Shown here in pieces: positions 44,960 to 56,128 of a DNA stretch of 64,000 bases. The number at the start of each line of letters is the position of its first letter. Within the stretch, counting starts at the first letter, position 1. This DNA is from Capra hircus. Taxonomy: Eukaryota > Chordata > Mammalia > Artiodactyla > Bovidae. The translations under genes were made by a program, and so were the position numbers. The stretch lies in NCBI RefSeq assembly GCF_001704415.2, contig NC_030826.1, forward strand, positions 62,448,816 to 62,512,815, in the 5' to 3' direction. The notes beneath the pieces are model-generated. The model was given only the letters and a program-made list of their open reading frames with translations. It had not been told where the DNA came from and ran no database searches.

Positions 44960-45185
44960 TTAAAGGATGTGAGTTAACTTTACTTCTTGAAATTAGTCTC
45001 TCGAATGACTGCCCTGTTTTGAATCCTTTTTTGATGACTACACCTAAGATATTTCTTGAGGGCAGGTGTTTTTTACTTACAGCTGTACAGGACTTGGTGG
45101 TGCCCCTCAGCACAGCTTTTAAAGTTGTTACAGGAAATGGCCACAGGTGGCAGCATTTCTTCATGCGCCACACTTTGGAATTTCA
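44960..45185. repeat. Module M, copy 1
   Basis: It shares with copies 2 and 3 the blocks CTTGAGGGCAGGTG, CAGCACAGCTTTTAAAG and GGAAATGGCCAC. The segment CCACAGGTGGCAG (45141-45153) is one base short of a CTCF-type core. Confidence 0.75.
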
Positions 45186-46214
45186 TTTTTATTTTATATT
45201 AGAGTTGATTTCTGATGTTGTGGGGTTTTTCTCTGTGTGCGTATAGAGAAATTAATTCAGTATACATATATGTATACCTATTCTTTTCAGGGTTCTTTTC
45301 CCCATGAAGTTTTTTTTACAGTGTGTTCAGTAGACTTCCGTGTGCTTTCTAGTAGGTTTTTTTGCTTATCTATAGGATACATATTAATGTGTATATATTA
45401 ATTGCAAATTCTTCATGTGTCCCTCTGCTCTAACACTTTTTTTTGGATAATCATAAGTAAGTTTTCTAAGTTAGTGTTTTTCTTCTGTAAATGAGTTCAT
45501 TTGTATAAATTTATAGATTCCACTTGTCAGTGATATGTCATGATATTTGTCTTTCTCTCTCTGGTTTCTTTCACTTAGTATGATAATCACTCGCCCTATG
45601 TGTGCTGCTGCCAATGGCATTATTTTGTCCTGTTTTGTGGATGAGTAGTATTCCTGTGTAGAGGTGTACCACTTAATCTTATTTTTTGGTGGATGGACAT
45701 TTTGGTTGATCCTATGTATTAGCTATTGTAAATTGTGCTGCCCTGAAAAGAGGTTGTCAACTTAAAAAATAGTCACAACCTAGAAGTTGAGGGTCAGTTC
45801 TCTAGGGTTACTTGAGATGCTGTCTCCCAGGTGTGAGGTCCTGAAAATTCCCACCAAATAAAACATAAACACAAATTGTAGGTTGTAACTATTTTTAAAG
45901 TCAAGAGTTGCATGCTTCATTTTGAATTATGATTATTTCCAAATCTAAGCCCAGAAGTGGGGTTGCTGGGTCATATGGTTCCTCTCCTTTTGTTTTGTAA
46001 GGAACCTCCATGCAGTTTTCCATAGTGCCTGCAGCCATTTACATCCCCACCAAGAGTGTAGGAGGATTCCCTTTTCCCTATGCCCTCTTCAGCACTTATT
46101 CTCGGTAGATCTTTTTGATGATTGCCATTCTGACCAATATGAGTTGATGCCTCATTGTAGTTTTGATTTCCATTGATTTACTATTTATTGAGTTGGAGTA
46201 TTTTTCCAGGTGTT

Positions 46215-46425
46215 TTTGATCTTATACCGTGTGAGTGCAATTTCTGTCTTGAAATCGGCTTCTTGAAAGTCTGCCCTATCGTGAATTCCATTCTGATGAT
46301 TTACCCCAGGACGTTACTTGAGGGCAGGTGTCATTTAGAGCCCCAAAGGTCTTGTGAATATCAAAAGCCCATCAGCACCGATTTTAAAGTTAAGGGAAGC
46401 AGTAACAAGGAAACAGCGGTTCTTC
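46215..46425. repeat. Module M, copy 2 (most diverged)
   Basis: GAAATCGGCTTCTTGAAAG, CTTGAGGGCAGGTG, AGAGCCCCAAAGGTCTTGTG and CCCATCAGCACCG correspond to copies 1 and 3. The CTCF-like core is destroyed here. Confidence 0.7.
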
Positions 46426-46579
46426 CTGCCTTGTTGCTTGGGCAACCAGAGCCTTAGGCAAAGCCTGTTCCTGCATTGTCAGTTAAAAGTGGAATGTGCC
46501 AGAAGAAACACCTAAGGCTGGTGTTAAGGAACTTCCTCCCCCCTTTATCCCTAGGACACATCTCAATTTCTGCAAGACT

Positions 46580-47556
46580 ACTATATGCAGGTCAGGAAGC
46601 AACAGTTAGAACTGGACAGGGAAAAACAGACTGGTTCCAAATAGGAAAAGGAGTACGTCAAGGCTGCTGATTTAAATTATATTCAGAGTACATCATGAGA
46701 AACGCTGGGCTGGATGAAGCACAAGCTGGAATCAAGATTGCCGGGAGAAATATCAATAACCTCAGATATGCAGATGACACCACTCTTATGGCAGAAAGTG
46801 AAGAGAAACTAAAAAGCGTCTTGATGAAAGTGGAAGAGGAGAGTGAAAAAGTTGGCTTAAAGCTCAACATTCAGAAAACGAAGATCATGGTATCTGGTCC
46901 CATCACTTCATGGCAAATAGATGGGGAAACAGTGGAAACAGTGTCAGACTTTATTTTTGGGGGCTCCAAAATCACTGCAGATGGTGACTGCAGCCATGAA
47001 ATTAAAAGACGCTTACTCCTTGGAAGGAAAGTTATGACCAACCTAGAGAGCATATTGAAAAGCAGAGACATTACTTTGCCAACAAAGGTCCATCTAGCCA
47101 AGGCTATGGTTTTTCCAGTGGTCACGTATGGATGTGAGAGTTGGACTGTGAAGAAAGCTGAGCGCCGAAGAATTGATGGTTTTGAACTGTGGTGTTGGAG
47201 AAGACTCTTGAGAGTCCCTTGGACTGCAAGGAGATCCAACCAGTCCATTCTGAAGGAGATCAGTCCTGGGTGTTCTTTGGAAGGAATGATGCTAAAGCTG
47301 AAACTCCAGTACTTTGGCCACCTCATGCGAAGAGTTGACTCATTGGAAAAGACTCTGATGCTGGGAGGGATTGGGGGCAGGAGGAGAAGGGGACGACAGA
47401 GGATGAGATGGCTGGATGGCATCACCGACTTGATGGATGTGAATTTGAGTGAACTCTGGGAGTTGGTGATGGACAGGGAGGCCTGGTGTGCTGCGATTCA
47501 TGGGGTTGCAAAGAGTCGGACACGACTGAGTGACTGAAATGAACTGAACTGAACTG
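46580..47556 (+). mobile_element. BovB LINE, RT C-terminal half, long open frame
   Basis: A 5'-truncated plus-strand BovB ending in CTGAACTGAACTGAACTG. The leading part of the frame ends at a TGA (46668). From 46695 a 280-codon frame is open to the natural end, with the RT catalytic YADD at residues 25-28 and the WCWRRLLRV and QRMRWLDG blocks. It lacks the endonuclease and the N-terminal RT, so it is not autonomous. It is the least decayed BovB frame here. Confidence 0.95.
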
Positions 47557-47829
47557 TGTGGAGGGTGCAGTCATCTGCATTTGGGGTGACCCTGAGGCTG
47601 GAGGCTGGAAGTGGGAACCCCCCAGCAGGAGACTTTGAGCCCAGGGAACTTTTCAAAGCTCTTCCAGCCTGGAGGCTCTGCTGTACTTTGGGTGCAGCAG
47701 GCTTGGTTTCTCTGCAGTAAGGCCCACTGCTGTCTAAAGAATGCAGGCTCAGGAAGAAGGCAACAGTCGCTCCTGGTACATCGGAGGCGCCTGCCTGGCA
47801 CAAATCTCCCAGGTTTAAAAAAATATCTT
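47557..47829. other. Unassigned sequence
   Basis: Nothing recognised. Confidence 0.3.
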
Positions 47830-48275
47830 TTAAAAGTTTATTTATTTTTTAATTGAAGGATAATTGCTTTACATAATTTTGTTTTTTCCTGTCAAACATC
47901 AACATGAATCAGACATAGGTGTACATAAGTCCCCTTCCTCTTGAACTTCCCACCCATCTCCCTCCCCATCCCACCCCTTTAGGTTGATGCAGAGCCCCTG
48001 TTCGAGTTCCCTGAGACATACAGCAAATTTCCGTTTTACATATGGTAATAAATTTCCATGTTATTCTTTCCATACCTCTCACTCTCTCCTCCCCTCTCCA
48101 TGCCCATAGGTCTGTCTCTCTGTTTCTCCATTGCTGCCTTGCAAATACAGTCATCGGTACTACCTTTCTAGATTTCGTATGTGTGCATTAGTATACGATA
48201 TTTATCTTTCTTTTTCCGACTTACTTCATTCTGTATAATAGGCTCTAGGTTCATCCACCTCATTAGAGCGGATTC
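47830..48275 (-). mobile_element. Bovine L1 3' end, 5'-truncated
   Basis: TTTTAATTGAAGGATAATTGC, CATCAACATGAATCAGACATA and TAATAGGCTCTAGGTTCATCC are typical of the younger bovine L1 3' end in reverse. The same family occurs at 57355-58005. Confidence 0.9.
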
Positions 48276-48530
48276 CCAGCTCTTTCAGTGAGACGACAAC
48301 CCGGCCTCGGGATGCAAGCCTGCTTAGGTTCCAGGGGTGTGACAAAGCCCAGGTCACCATGGCGAGAGAGGAGTAGAGTCAGCGTTTTTCCTCTTTTCAT
48401 CTTCTCCTTATTATATAACTTGCATTGTCCTATATGGATGAAGTTCAGTGTTTTGAGGTTGTTTTTTTCCTTTTTGATATACAACAACATGATTCAATAA
48501 TACATAGGTATATATGTTATTTATTGGGTT
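48276..48530. other. Unassigned AT-rich sequence
   Basis: Nothing recognised. Confidence 0.3.
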
Positions 48531-49094
48531 TGTTGTAGCCACACGTTCCAGGAAACAAACTCACTCAGAAGGACAATGCAGATAGTGAAGTGCAGTTTAT
48601 TACACCGGCGGGCCCAAGGCAGAGTCTCCTTTTAGCCAAGGACCCCAACCAGCATTTGTGAAAATCTTAAATACCCCATGTGTACGTGTCTGAACCCACC
48701 ACTCCAAATTCCTTGAGACGTACATAAACCAAGGAAAATACAATCCCAATAACCCCATTATTCACGTACTATGTGCTCATGTGCTCAAACAGTCAAACAA
48801 TTAGCCGATAATCAATAAACCCGAGGTTACACTCCAATAGATACAGAAAAATTTATGGCCTGTCTGGACAAAGGGGTGATTAGTTTTCTCTTAGGCGATG
48901 AGTAATCTAGATACAATCTTCAAGGTTCCCCTGTCTGGAGGGGGTCTTATCCTTCTGTTGTTGTTTTCATAGGCGCTAAACACAGAGTACAGAGTCCATT
49001 GGAAAGGTGGCCGAGCATGATCAGCATGAACAGGCCTAAGATGGAGTCCAGGCCCTATGAATTCCTTCTTCAGGTTCTTTTCCAATATAGGTTA

Positions 49095-49095
<1 letters not shown>
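48531..49095 (-). mobile_element. ERV LTR (type C), copy 1
   Basis: On the minus strand it ends with GTGGCTACAACA (48531). The plus strand shows TTTATT (AATAAA in LTR sense) at 48596-48601 and GGACAATGCAGATAGTG, shared with copy 2. Its U3 end abuts a Bov-A2. No internal retroviral sequence. Confidence 0.8.
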
Positions 49096-49129
<34 letters not shown>

Positions 49130-49345
49130 AAGTCGCTTCAGTCATGTCTGACTCAGTGCAACCCCATGGACGGCAGCCCACCAGGCTCCGCCATCCCTGG
49201 GATTCTCCAGGCAAGAACACTGGAGTGGGTTACTATTTCCTTTTCCAATGCATGAAAGTGAAAAGTGAAAGTGAAGTCGCTCAGTCATGTCCAACTCTTT
49301 GTGACCCCATGGACTGCAGCCCCCCTGGGATTCTCCAGGCAAACA
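49096..49345 (-). mobile_element. Bov-A2 SINE with (CTG)10-type tail
   Basis: Reverse dimeric Bov-A2 starting with a GCT/CTG run (49097-49129). The second monomer is shortened at GACTGCAGCCCCCCTGGG. Confidence 0.92.
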
Positions 49346-49448
49346 AGGGTTCTTGTAACCCCTGTGGGTTGTTTTTATAGATAGTAGTGCACATATGTCA
49401 GTATGAACAGGCCCCTTTCTCCCTGCCACCCTTTGTCTTTACTGGTAA
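49346..49448 (-). mobile_element. LTR (type C) U3 fragment
   Basis: GTTGTTTTTATAGATAG and CAGTATGAACAGGCCC correspond to the U3 side of copy 1 (GTTGTTTTCATAGGC, CAGCATGAACAGGCC). It is therefore another piece of the same LTR type, directly before copy 2. Confidence 0.55.
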
Positions 49449-49968
49449 TGTTGTAGCCATGCGTTTCGGGAAACAAACTCGCTCAGAAGGACATGCAGAC
49501 AGTGGGGTGCAGTTTATTACACTGGTGGGCCCAAGGCCAAGTCTCCTTTTAGCCAAGGACCCCGACCAGTTTTTGTGTAAACCTTATATACCCTAAGTGT
49601 GTGTGCCCAAACCCACCTCCCCAAAATTCCCTGAAACTAGTCTGAACAAAGGAAAAAGAAAGTTACAAAGTTAACCCATGATTCATAAGCCTTAAGCCTA
49701 GGTAGTTAATAGTGGACAATTATCAATAGTCTTATGGTCATACCCCAATAAACATAATAGAATGTATGATTCTACTCAGTTACACAGGTAATCAGGGTAT
49801 TCTTTTAGGTGATGGAGAGCCCTGGGGCTCTTCCTTCCAAGGGCCTGGTTTTCTAGTTGATACGTCGTTTCTATAGATACTGGGCATATAGCTCAAAGTC
49901 CACAGTCCGGCCCAAGATGGAGTCCTGCTTTTAAGACAGAGCCTTTTCTGTTTCCTCCTTAAGTAACA
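49449..49968 (-). mobile_element. ERV LTR (type C), copy 2
   Basis: 520 bp with TG (49449) and CA (49967-49968) ends. In LTR sense a TATATAAGG box (plus-strand 49582-49590 region) precedes AATAAA (plus-strand 49513-49518). It aligns with copy 1 over R/U5 and most of U3. Confidence 0.82.
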
Positions 49969-50175
49969 TTATGTTTACTTTCTAAGCCAGGTGAGGCTAT
50001 TTACCCTGGATAAGAAGTTAATTTGTTACATTTTTAGATCTCACCTAGCAGTGAGGTCATATCACAGTAGCTTCTCCTTGACTCCCTTAGCACACTTGGT
50101 ATGATCACCTCTGCTTTCACCTGTGTCCGTGTGGCTGGACGTGGCATTATTTCCTCCTTCTTGATGGCTCAGTCA

Positions 50176-50641
50176 TTATGCGTTGGGTATCTGTTTCCCT
50201 TTCTCCTCTGCCTTTCGCTTCTCTTCTTTACTCAGCCATTTATAAGGCCTCCAGAGACAACCATTTTGCCTTCTTGCATTTCTGTTTCTTTGGGGTGGTT
50301 TTTGAATTGTGGTGTTGGAGAAGACTCTTGGGAGTCCCTTGGACAGCAAGGAGATCAAATAAGTCAATCCTAAAGGAAATAAACCCTGAATATTCATTTG
50401 AAGTTCCAATATTTTGGCCCCCTGATTTGAAGAGCCAACTCATTGGAAAAAACCCTGATGCTGAGAAGAAGACTGAGGGCAGAAGTGGGCAACAGAGGAT
50501 GAGACAGTTGGATGGCATCAGTGACTCAATGGACATGAGTTTGAGCAAACTCCAGGAGATAGCGAAAGACAGGGAAGCCTGGTGTGCTGCAGTCCATGGG
50601 GTCACAAAGAGCCAGACAGGACTTAGCAACTGAACAACAAC
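50176..50641 (+). mobile_element. BovB LINE with inverted 5' piece
   Basis: 50303-50641 is plus-strand BovB 3' end (from the FELWCWRRLLGVPW block to ACTGAACAACAAC). 50176-50302 is a minus-strand piece of the upstream ORF (KKCKKAKW, then KEEKRKAEEKGK on the reverse strand). The 5' inversion comes with loss of the ORF between the two pieces. Confidence 0.88.
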
Positions 50642-50804
50642 ACACACACCCTATCTCCTTTATCCTTTCGTCTGTCCTTTTCCACTTAGGTTGTTTCCGT
50701 GTCTTGGCTTTGGTCCCTGATGCAGGTGGGATCCCAAAGGTGCCAGTGTCTTTTAAAATGTTGGTTTTCTTTGGATTTATGCCTAGGCATGGGAGTCCTG
50801 GACA

Positions 50805-51048
50805 CTGCTGCTGCTGCTAAGTCGTTTCAGTCATGTCTGACTCTGTGCGACCCCATAGACGGCAGCCCACCAGGCTTCTCTGTCCCTGAGATTCTCCAGG
50901 CAAGAACACTGGAGTGGGATGCCATTTCCTTCTCCAATGCATGAAAGTGAAAAATGCAAGTGAAGTCGCTCAGTTGTGTCCGAGTCTTTGCGACCCCATG
51001 GGATTTTCCAGGCAAGAGTACTGGAGTGAGTTCCCATTGTCTTCTGCG
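50805..51048 (-). mobile_element. Bov-A2 SINE with 10-bp target duplication
   Basis: Reverse dimeric Bov-A2 flanked by exact GTCCTGGACA at 50795-50804 and 51049-51058. Confidence 0.95.
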
Positions 51049-51914
51049 GTCCTGGACATTATTGTAGTTCTAAGGTTTTTTTTTTTTTTTAAAAAACCTC
51101 CATACTGTTCTTTCCAGCCAATTACCAATTTACAGTCCCAAGGACTGTAGGAGGATTCCCTTCTCCCCACAGCAGCTCAAGCTTTATTGTTGGAGAATTT
51201 TTGAGATGGCAATTCTAACAGATGTGAGGTGATACCTCATTGGACATCTAATTTGCAATTTTGTAATAAGCAGTGATGTTGAGTATCTTTCCATGTGCTT
51301 CATGGCCATTTGTATGTTTTCTACATGAAAATGTCCATTTTGAACTGTGGCCCATTTTTTTGTGTGTGTGGTTGGATTTTGTTATCGTTTAATACTTAGC
51401 AGCGTGTGTTTGTATGTTTTGGAGATAGATTCTTTGTGGGTATCTTTGTTTTCAAATATTGTAATTTCCCATTCTGAGTCTTGCCTTTTTCCTTCAGGGT
51501 TTCCTAGCTGTTCAAATGCTTTTCAGGTTAATTCAATCTCAGTTTATGTTAGGTTTACTTTGCGGTATTCTAAGATGCGGATCCAAAAGCACTCCCTGTA
51601 ATTTACATCAGAGCATGTTCTGCCTGTATTTCCCTCAAGTATTTCATAGTATCCATCCTGATGTTTAGATATTTATACTATTTGGAGTTTATTTTAGGTA
51701 TGGTGGTAAGAGTATTCTAATTTCATGCTGGTTTTCATTGTTTAGGGAACCTCCACCTTATCCTCCATAGTGGTTGCGAACAGTTGACATCCCCTGTATC
51801 CATGGAGGAGGGTTCCCTTTTCTCAACACCCTCTGTAACACTTACTGCTTGTAGCTCTTTGTAGCTTTGATTTGCATTTTTCTAATATTTAGTGCCATTG
51901 GCCTCTATTCATGT

Positions 51915-52165
51915 GATTTTTCTTCAAAGGGTGTAAGTTAAACGTACCTTTGGACCTTGGCTTCTTGAAGGATTGTCCAATTTTCAATCCTTTTTTGGTG
52001 ATTCCGCCTATGACATTATTTGAGGGCAAATGTTTTTCACTTCGAGCCCCATAGGCCTTGTGAATCTTCAGTGCCATTCAGCACAGCTTTTAAGGTTGTT
52101 GTTATGGGAAATGGCCACAAGGTGGCAGCATTTCTTCATGTCCCATAGTTTTTTGTTTGTTTGTT
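51915..52165. repeat. Module M, copy 3, with CTCF-like motif
   Basis: This copy retains CCACAAGGTGGCAG at 52115-52128, a full match to the known CTCF core pattern CCASYAGRKGGCR apart from A at the S/Y position. It has the same flanking blocks as copies 1 and 2. Confidence 0.75.
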
Positions 52166-52431
52166 TTGTTTTTCTGGTAATTTCATTGTAATTTTATATT
52201 AGACTTGATTTCCTTGTGTTTTTTTGGAGGCAGGTGTACAGGGACCCGCTTCATTTATCTATAGACATGTATCTATTCTTTTTCAGTTTCTTTTTCCCAT
52301 AGAGGTTTTTACAGTGTATTCAGTAGACTTCCCTGTGCTACTCAGTAGGTTCTTTTTCATTATCTTTTGGATATATATTAATGTGTATATATTAATTTCA
52401 AAGTCCTCATGTATCCCTCCTCCTTAATACT

Positions 52432-52623
52432 CAGATGGTAAAGAGTCTGCCTGCAATGCAGGAGACCCAGGTTCAATCCCTGGGTCAGGAAGGTCACCTG
52501 GAGATGGAAATGGCAATCACTCCAGAATTGTTGGCTGGAAAATTCCATGGAGAGAGGGGCCTGGCGGGCTACAGTCCATGGTGTTGCAAAGAGTTGGACA
52601 GGAGTGAGCGAGTTACTCACACA
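52432..52623 (+). mobile_element. Bov-tA SINE
   Basis: GGTAAAGAGTCTGCCTGC, GGTTCAATCCCTGGGTC and GTTGGACAGGAGTGAGCGAG. AATACT on both sides is a possible short target duplication. Confidence 0.92.
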
Positions 52624-52770
52624 CAATACTTTTTTGAATAAACCTAAGTTGTTTTTCTAACTTTGTGAGTCTGTTTCTGCTGTGTAAAGGAGCTCATTTG
52701 TATGAATTTATAAATTCCAGTTTTCAGTGATATGTCATGATATTTATCGTTCTCTCTCTGACTTCACTTA

Positions 52771-53760
52771 CTATGCGGAGGAGATGAATGGCCGACTTTC
52801 GTCTCCATGAGGGGCTCCAGCAGAGCCAGACTGTGGGTCATCCTCGGTATAACAATGATGTTTCCCCAAACACAGAAAGTTCGGTGGGACCCCTCCTGAC
52901 AGCTGGCCCTCAGGGAAACCAGGTCCTCTACTGTGGAATAGATTCTACTGGAAAATTGATATAATACCCAATGCCCCAGATCATAGGGTTGGGCTTTCTT
53001 TATTGTAGAATGAGAGTTGGCCCAGGGTGCAGGCAGTGGGAGGGTGACCAGTTGTGGGGGGCCCAGCAGGGAGGGGAGTAGGGCTGGAGCAGGTCAGGAA
53101 GCGTGGGGGTGGAGTCAGGGCGGGAGCAGCCATCTGCTGGGGCCATCAAGGCGTTCCTGCAGAGCTGGACGCCCCCTGCAGGTCCTGGGGGGCATCTCCC
53201 CTCCCTCCCAGCTCAGTATCATCTCACAGGCTCCGCAGGAGCTGCATCATCCAGGAAACCACACACTGACTGGCCTGTGCAGGCTGAGGTTAGTCCCCAG
53301 AAGGGCAGGTGAGGGTTGCTCCGCCCCAGGTACCAGGCCGTTTCTGTTAAACCCCCAACCGGCCCTTCGGCACTCTGGCCCGTGTGGACAGCGTAGCACC
53401 TGGGTCTCCTGATTGAGCCCACACATGTCAGGTCCCCTCTGGGGGGTGGGCTTTCTCCCCGGCTCCTAGCCTCTCCCCTCCGGGACCTCCCTGGACCCCA
53501 GTCTTCTCCTGAGAAACCCCCTCTTCCTCCCACAGTCAGGCCCTGCCCCTCCCCAGTGTCCCCTGCACGTCACCCCTCAGAGAGGCCCCTGCACCTCCAG
53601 ACCGGCCCCTCTCCTGTGACACCCCGTTGGCCCTGCCTCCCAAGGGGTGTTTGAGTTCTCACTGGCAAGTGTGCCTTTCTGGGTGATGGCGTCCTCATTC
53701 CATCCCCTGAATGTCCAGGTTGGGGGTGGGGAGCTGAGGAGGAAAGAGAGGAGGAAGTGT
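52771..53760. other. GC-rich unassigned sequence
   Basis: No recognised exon. Frames up to 131 codons (53017-53412 and the reverse 53219-53533) are Gly/Pro/Arg-rich without domains. It precedes the promoter-like stretch. Confidence 0.4.
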
Positions 53761-54033
53761 AGCAGAGCTCAGTGAGCTCCGCCCTTGGCAGAGCAGCCAT
53801 TGCTGTGTATCATCTCTCTGCACCATTAGGGCAGGTCCTGTTCAGCCATTGGTTGGTGCCTCGGGGACGGCGCCCACTGGCAACCAACTGTCAGTGAGCT
53901 GCCATTAGAAGTTCTGCTCAGTCATTGGACAGTGTAGCAGTGAGCCCCGCCCACAAGTAACAGTTGGTTAAGGAGTGACAGTTAGAGGAGTCAGACGAGT
54001 GGCGGTCCTGAGGTGGAGGAGAGTGAGGTAAGA
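53761..54033 (+). promoter_or_regulatory. Candidate TATA-less promoter and first exon
   Basis: Inverted CCAAT (ATTGG) occurs at 53848-53852 and 53924-53928. GC-box-like CCGCCC occurs near 53779 and 53946. A purine-rich stretch then ends in GTGAG followed by GTAAGA (54028-54033), a strong splice-donor match. No start codon with a long frame precedes the donor, so the exon would be 5'-untranslated or non-coding. No repeat family is recognised here. Inference only. Confidence 0.35.
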
Positions 54034-54429
54034 GGTGGATCCCGGCCTTCTCTCCGAAGCCCTCCAGCTCACTTGGCCTTGCGGGCCCCAGAGAACAGGC
54101 TGGGGACTGTGTCCTGCAGGACTCCAGAGCCCTTGCCAAGACCACCCCGTAGCCGAGGCCAAGGCCATGAGGAGTGCTAAACCTCGCCTCCATGCTGGTC
54201 TCTGTGACCCAGTAGCAGTGGCCATCTCTCTGGGTTGCAGTCTGAGAGACCTGGTCTCTCTCCCTTTGGGTGGCTGAGGGCCCGCTGGGTTGGGTGCCTG
54301 GCTGCCTCAGCGATGACAGCTGGGCAGGCTATGGGGACTGGCTCTGAGGGAGCTGTGAGCTGAGCTCTGCCTCTTCTTAGCCAGGGCCGAGACCCTGTGA
54401 CAGCTGTGCCCCGGGACGTTGCCCTTTCT
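54034..54429. other. Unassigned, possible intron
   Basis: Follows the candidate splice donor. No recognised gene. Confidence 0.3.
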
Positions 54430-54708
54430 TGTCAGGACAGAGAATAGCATCGTTTGGTAGCAATTTACAGGAACATCATTACCAGACTATGATCTGACCT
54501 CAGGAACAAAGGATCTGACAGCAAGAAATACGCAACAACTAACCACTCCCCTCCCTCACCTTTTGTTTTTAAAGAGGCTTGCTGAAAACTTTTACTAACT
54601 TTGGTGTTATGGGCATGAGCTACCCATCTCCTCACATGGCCTGTAACAAACCTTTCTCTGCCCCAGACTCCAATGTTTTAGTATTATTTGGCCTTACTAA
54701 GCTTTACA
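54430..54708 (+). mobile_element. Probable short LTR remnant
   Basis: TGTCAGGACAGAG start and TTTACA end. GCTGAAAACTTTTACTAAC, ATGGCCTGTAACAAACC (a mutated AATAAA region) and CAGACTCCAATGTTTTAG resemble the R/U5 of a class I LTR. Target duplications are not visible. Confidence 0.45.
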
Positions 54709-56128
54709 GTAAGATGATGCTGTGAAAGTGCTGCACTCAATATACCAGCAAATCTGGAAAACTCAGCAGTGGCCACAGGACTGGAAAAGGTCCGTTTTCA
54801 TTCCAATCCTAAAGAAAGGCAATGCCAAAGAATGTTCAAACTGCTGCACAATTGCACTCATCTCACACGCTAGCAAAGTTATGCCCCAAATCCTCCAAGC
54901 CAGGCTTCAACATTACATGAACCATGAACTTCCAGATGTTCAAGCTGGTTTTTAGAAAAGGCAGAGGAACCAGAGATCAAATTGCCAACATCTGCTGAAT
55001 CATAGAAAAAGCAAGAGAGTTCCAGAAAAACATCTATTTCTGCTTTACTGACTATGCCAAAGCCTTTGACTGTGTGGATCACAACAAATTGTGGAAAATT
55101 CTGAAAGAGATGGGAATAGCAGACCACCTCACCTGCCTCCTGAGAAATCTGTATGCAGATCAAGAAGAAACACAGCTGGACATGGAACAACAGACTAGTT
55201 CTAAATTGGGAAAGGAGTAGGTCAAGGCTGTATATTGTCACCCTGCTTATTTAACTTATATGCAGAGTACATTATGAGAAATGCTGGACTGGATGAAGCA
55301 CAAGCTGAAATCAAGATTGTCGGGAGAAATATCAATAACCTCAGATATGCAGATGACACCACTCTTATGGCAGAAAGTGAAGAACTAAAGAGCCTCTTGA
55401 TGAAAGTGAAAGAGAGTGAAAAAGCTGGCTTAAAACTTGACATTCAGAAAACTAAAATCATGGCATCTGGTCCCATCACTTCATAGCAAATAGATGGGGA
55501 AATAATGGAAACAGTGGCAAAATTTATTTTTTTGGGCTCCAAAATCACCGCAGATGGTGACTGTAGCCATGAAATTAAAAGATGCTTGCTTCTTGGAAGA
55601 AAAGCTATGAATAACCTAGACAGCATATAAAAAGCAGAGACATTACTTTGCTGACAAAGGTCCATCTAGTCAAAGCTATAGTTTTTTCAGTAGTCAAGTA
55701 TGGATGTGAGAATTGGACTAAAAGTAAAGCTGAGCATCAAAGAATTGATGGTTTTGAACTGTGGTGTTGGAGAAGACTCTTGAGAGTCCCTTGAACAGCA
55801 AGGAGATTGAACCAGTCCACCCGAAAGGAAATCAGTCCTGAATATTCATTGGAAGGATTGATACTGAAGCTGAAACTCCAAACACTTTGGCCACCTGATG
55901 TGAAGAACTGACGCACTGGAAAAGACCCTGATGCTGGGAAAGATTGCAGGTGGGAGGAGAAGGGGACGACAGAGGATGAAATGGTTGGAAGGCATTACCG
56001 ACTCAATGGACATCAGTTTGAGTAAGCTCTGGGAGTTGGTGATGAACAGAGAAGCCTGTCGTGCTGTAGTCCATGGGATTGCAAAGAGTCAGACACAACT
56101 GAGCGACTGAGCTGAACTGAACTGTGCT
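54709..56128 (+). mobile_element. BovB LINE, RT to 3' end, decayed
   Basis: It starts at GATGATGCTGTGAAAGTGC, upstream of RT, and ends at CTGAACTGAACTG. RT blocks appear in order: WKTQQWPQDWKRSVFIPI, the AFDCVDHNKLWKIL region (near 55060), YADD (near 55346), then the WCWRRLLRV region. In-frame stops (for example near 54952 and 55484) and frame shifts break it. Older than the copy at 46580. Confidence 0.95.

Larger units (their letters stand above)
44104..46560 (-). mobile_element. L1-derived mosaic array, left part
   Basis: Minus-strand L1 segments occur out of their normal order. An ORF2 piece (44104-44162, resuming near 44708) jumps at about 44740 to another ORF2 piece (GGAACCTCCACACCG). 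Module M follows (44960-45185), then the L1 3' end (45186-45740), then about 190 bp of other DNA, another ORF2 piece (45935-46200), and a second module M (46215-46425). The same jump occurs at 51738. This is best explained by duplication of one L1-plus-M unit. Confidence 0.7.
49985..51740 (-). mobile_element. L1 in the mosaic array, three interruptions
   Basis: L1 3'-region landmarks (49985-50175; 50642-50804) and ORF2 (51049-51740) in normal inverted order. It is interrupted by a BovB (50176-50641) and a Bov-A2 (50805-51048), and ends at the jump CTAATTTCATGCTGG shared with 44715. Confidence 0.78.
51741..52770 (-). mobile_element. L1-derived mosaic array, right part
   Basis: After the jump at 51738 comes an ORF2 piece (GGGAACCTCCACC to about 51915), then module M copy 3, then the L1 3' end (52180-52431 and 52624-52770), interrupted by a Bov-tA. 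Confidence 0.72.

Noticed and set aside
49444..49979. TTTACT direct repeats as target duplication of LTR copy 2
   Set aside because: The repeats at 49438-49443 and 49974-49979 are not adjacent to the TG/CA ends, so the match may be coincidence.
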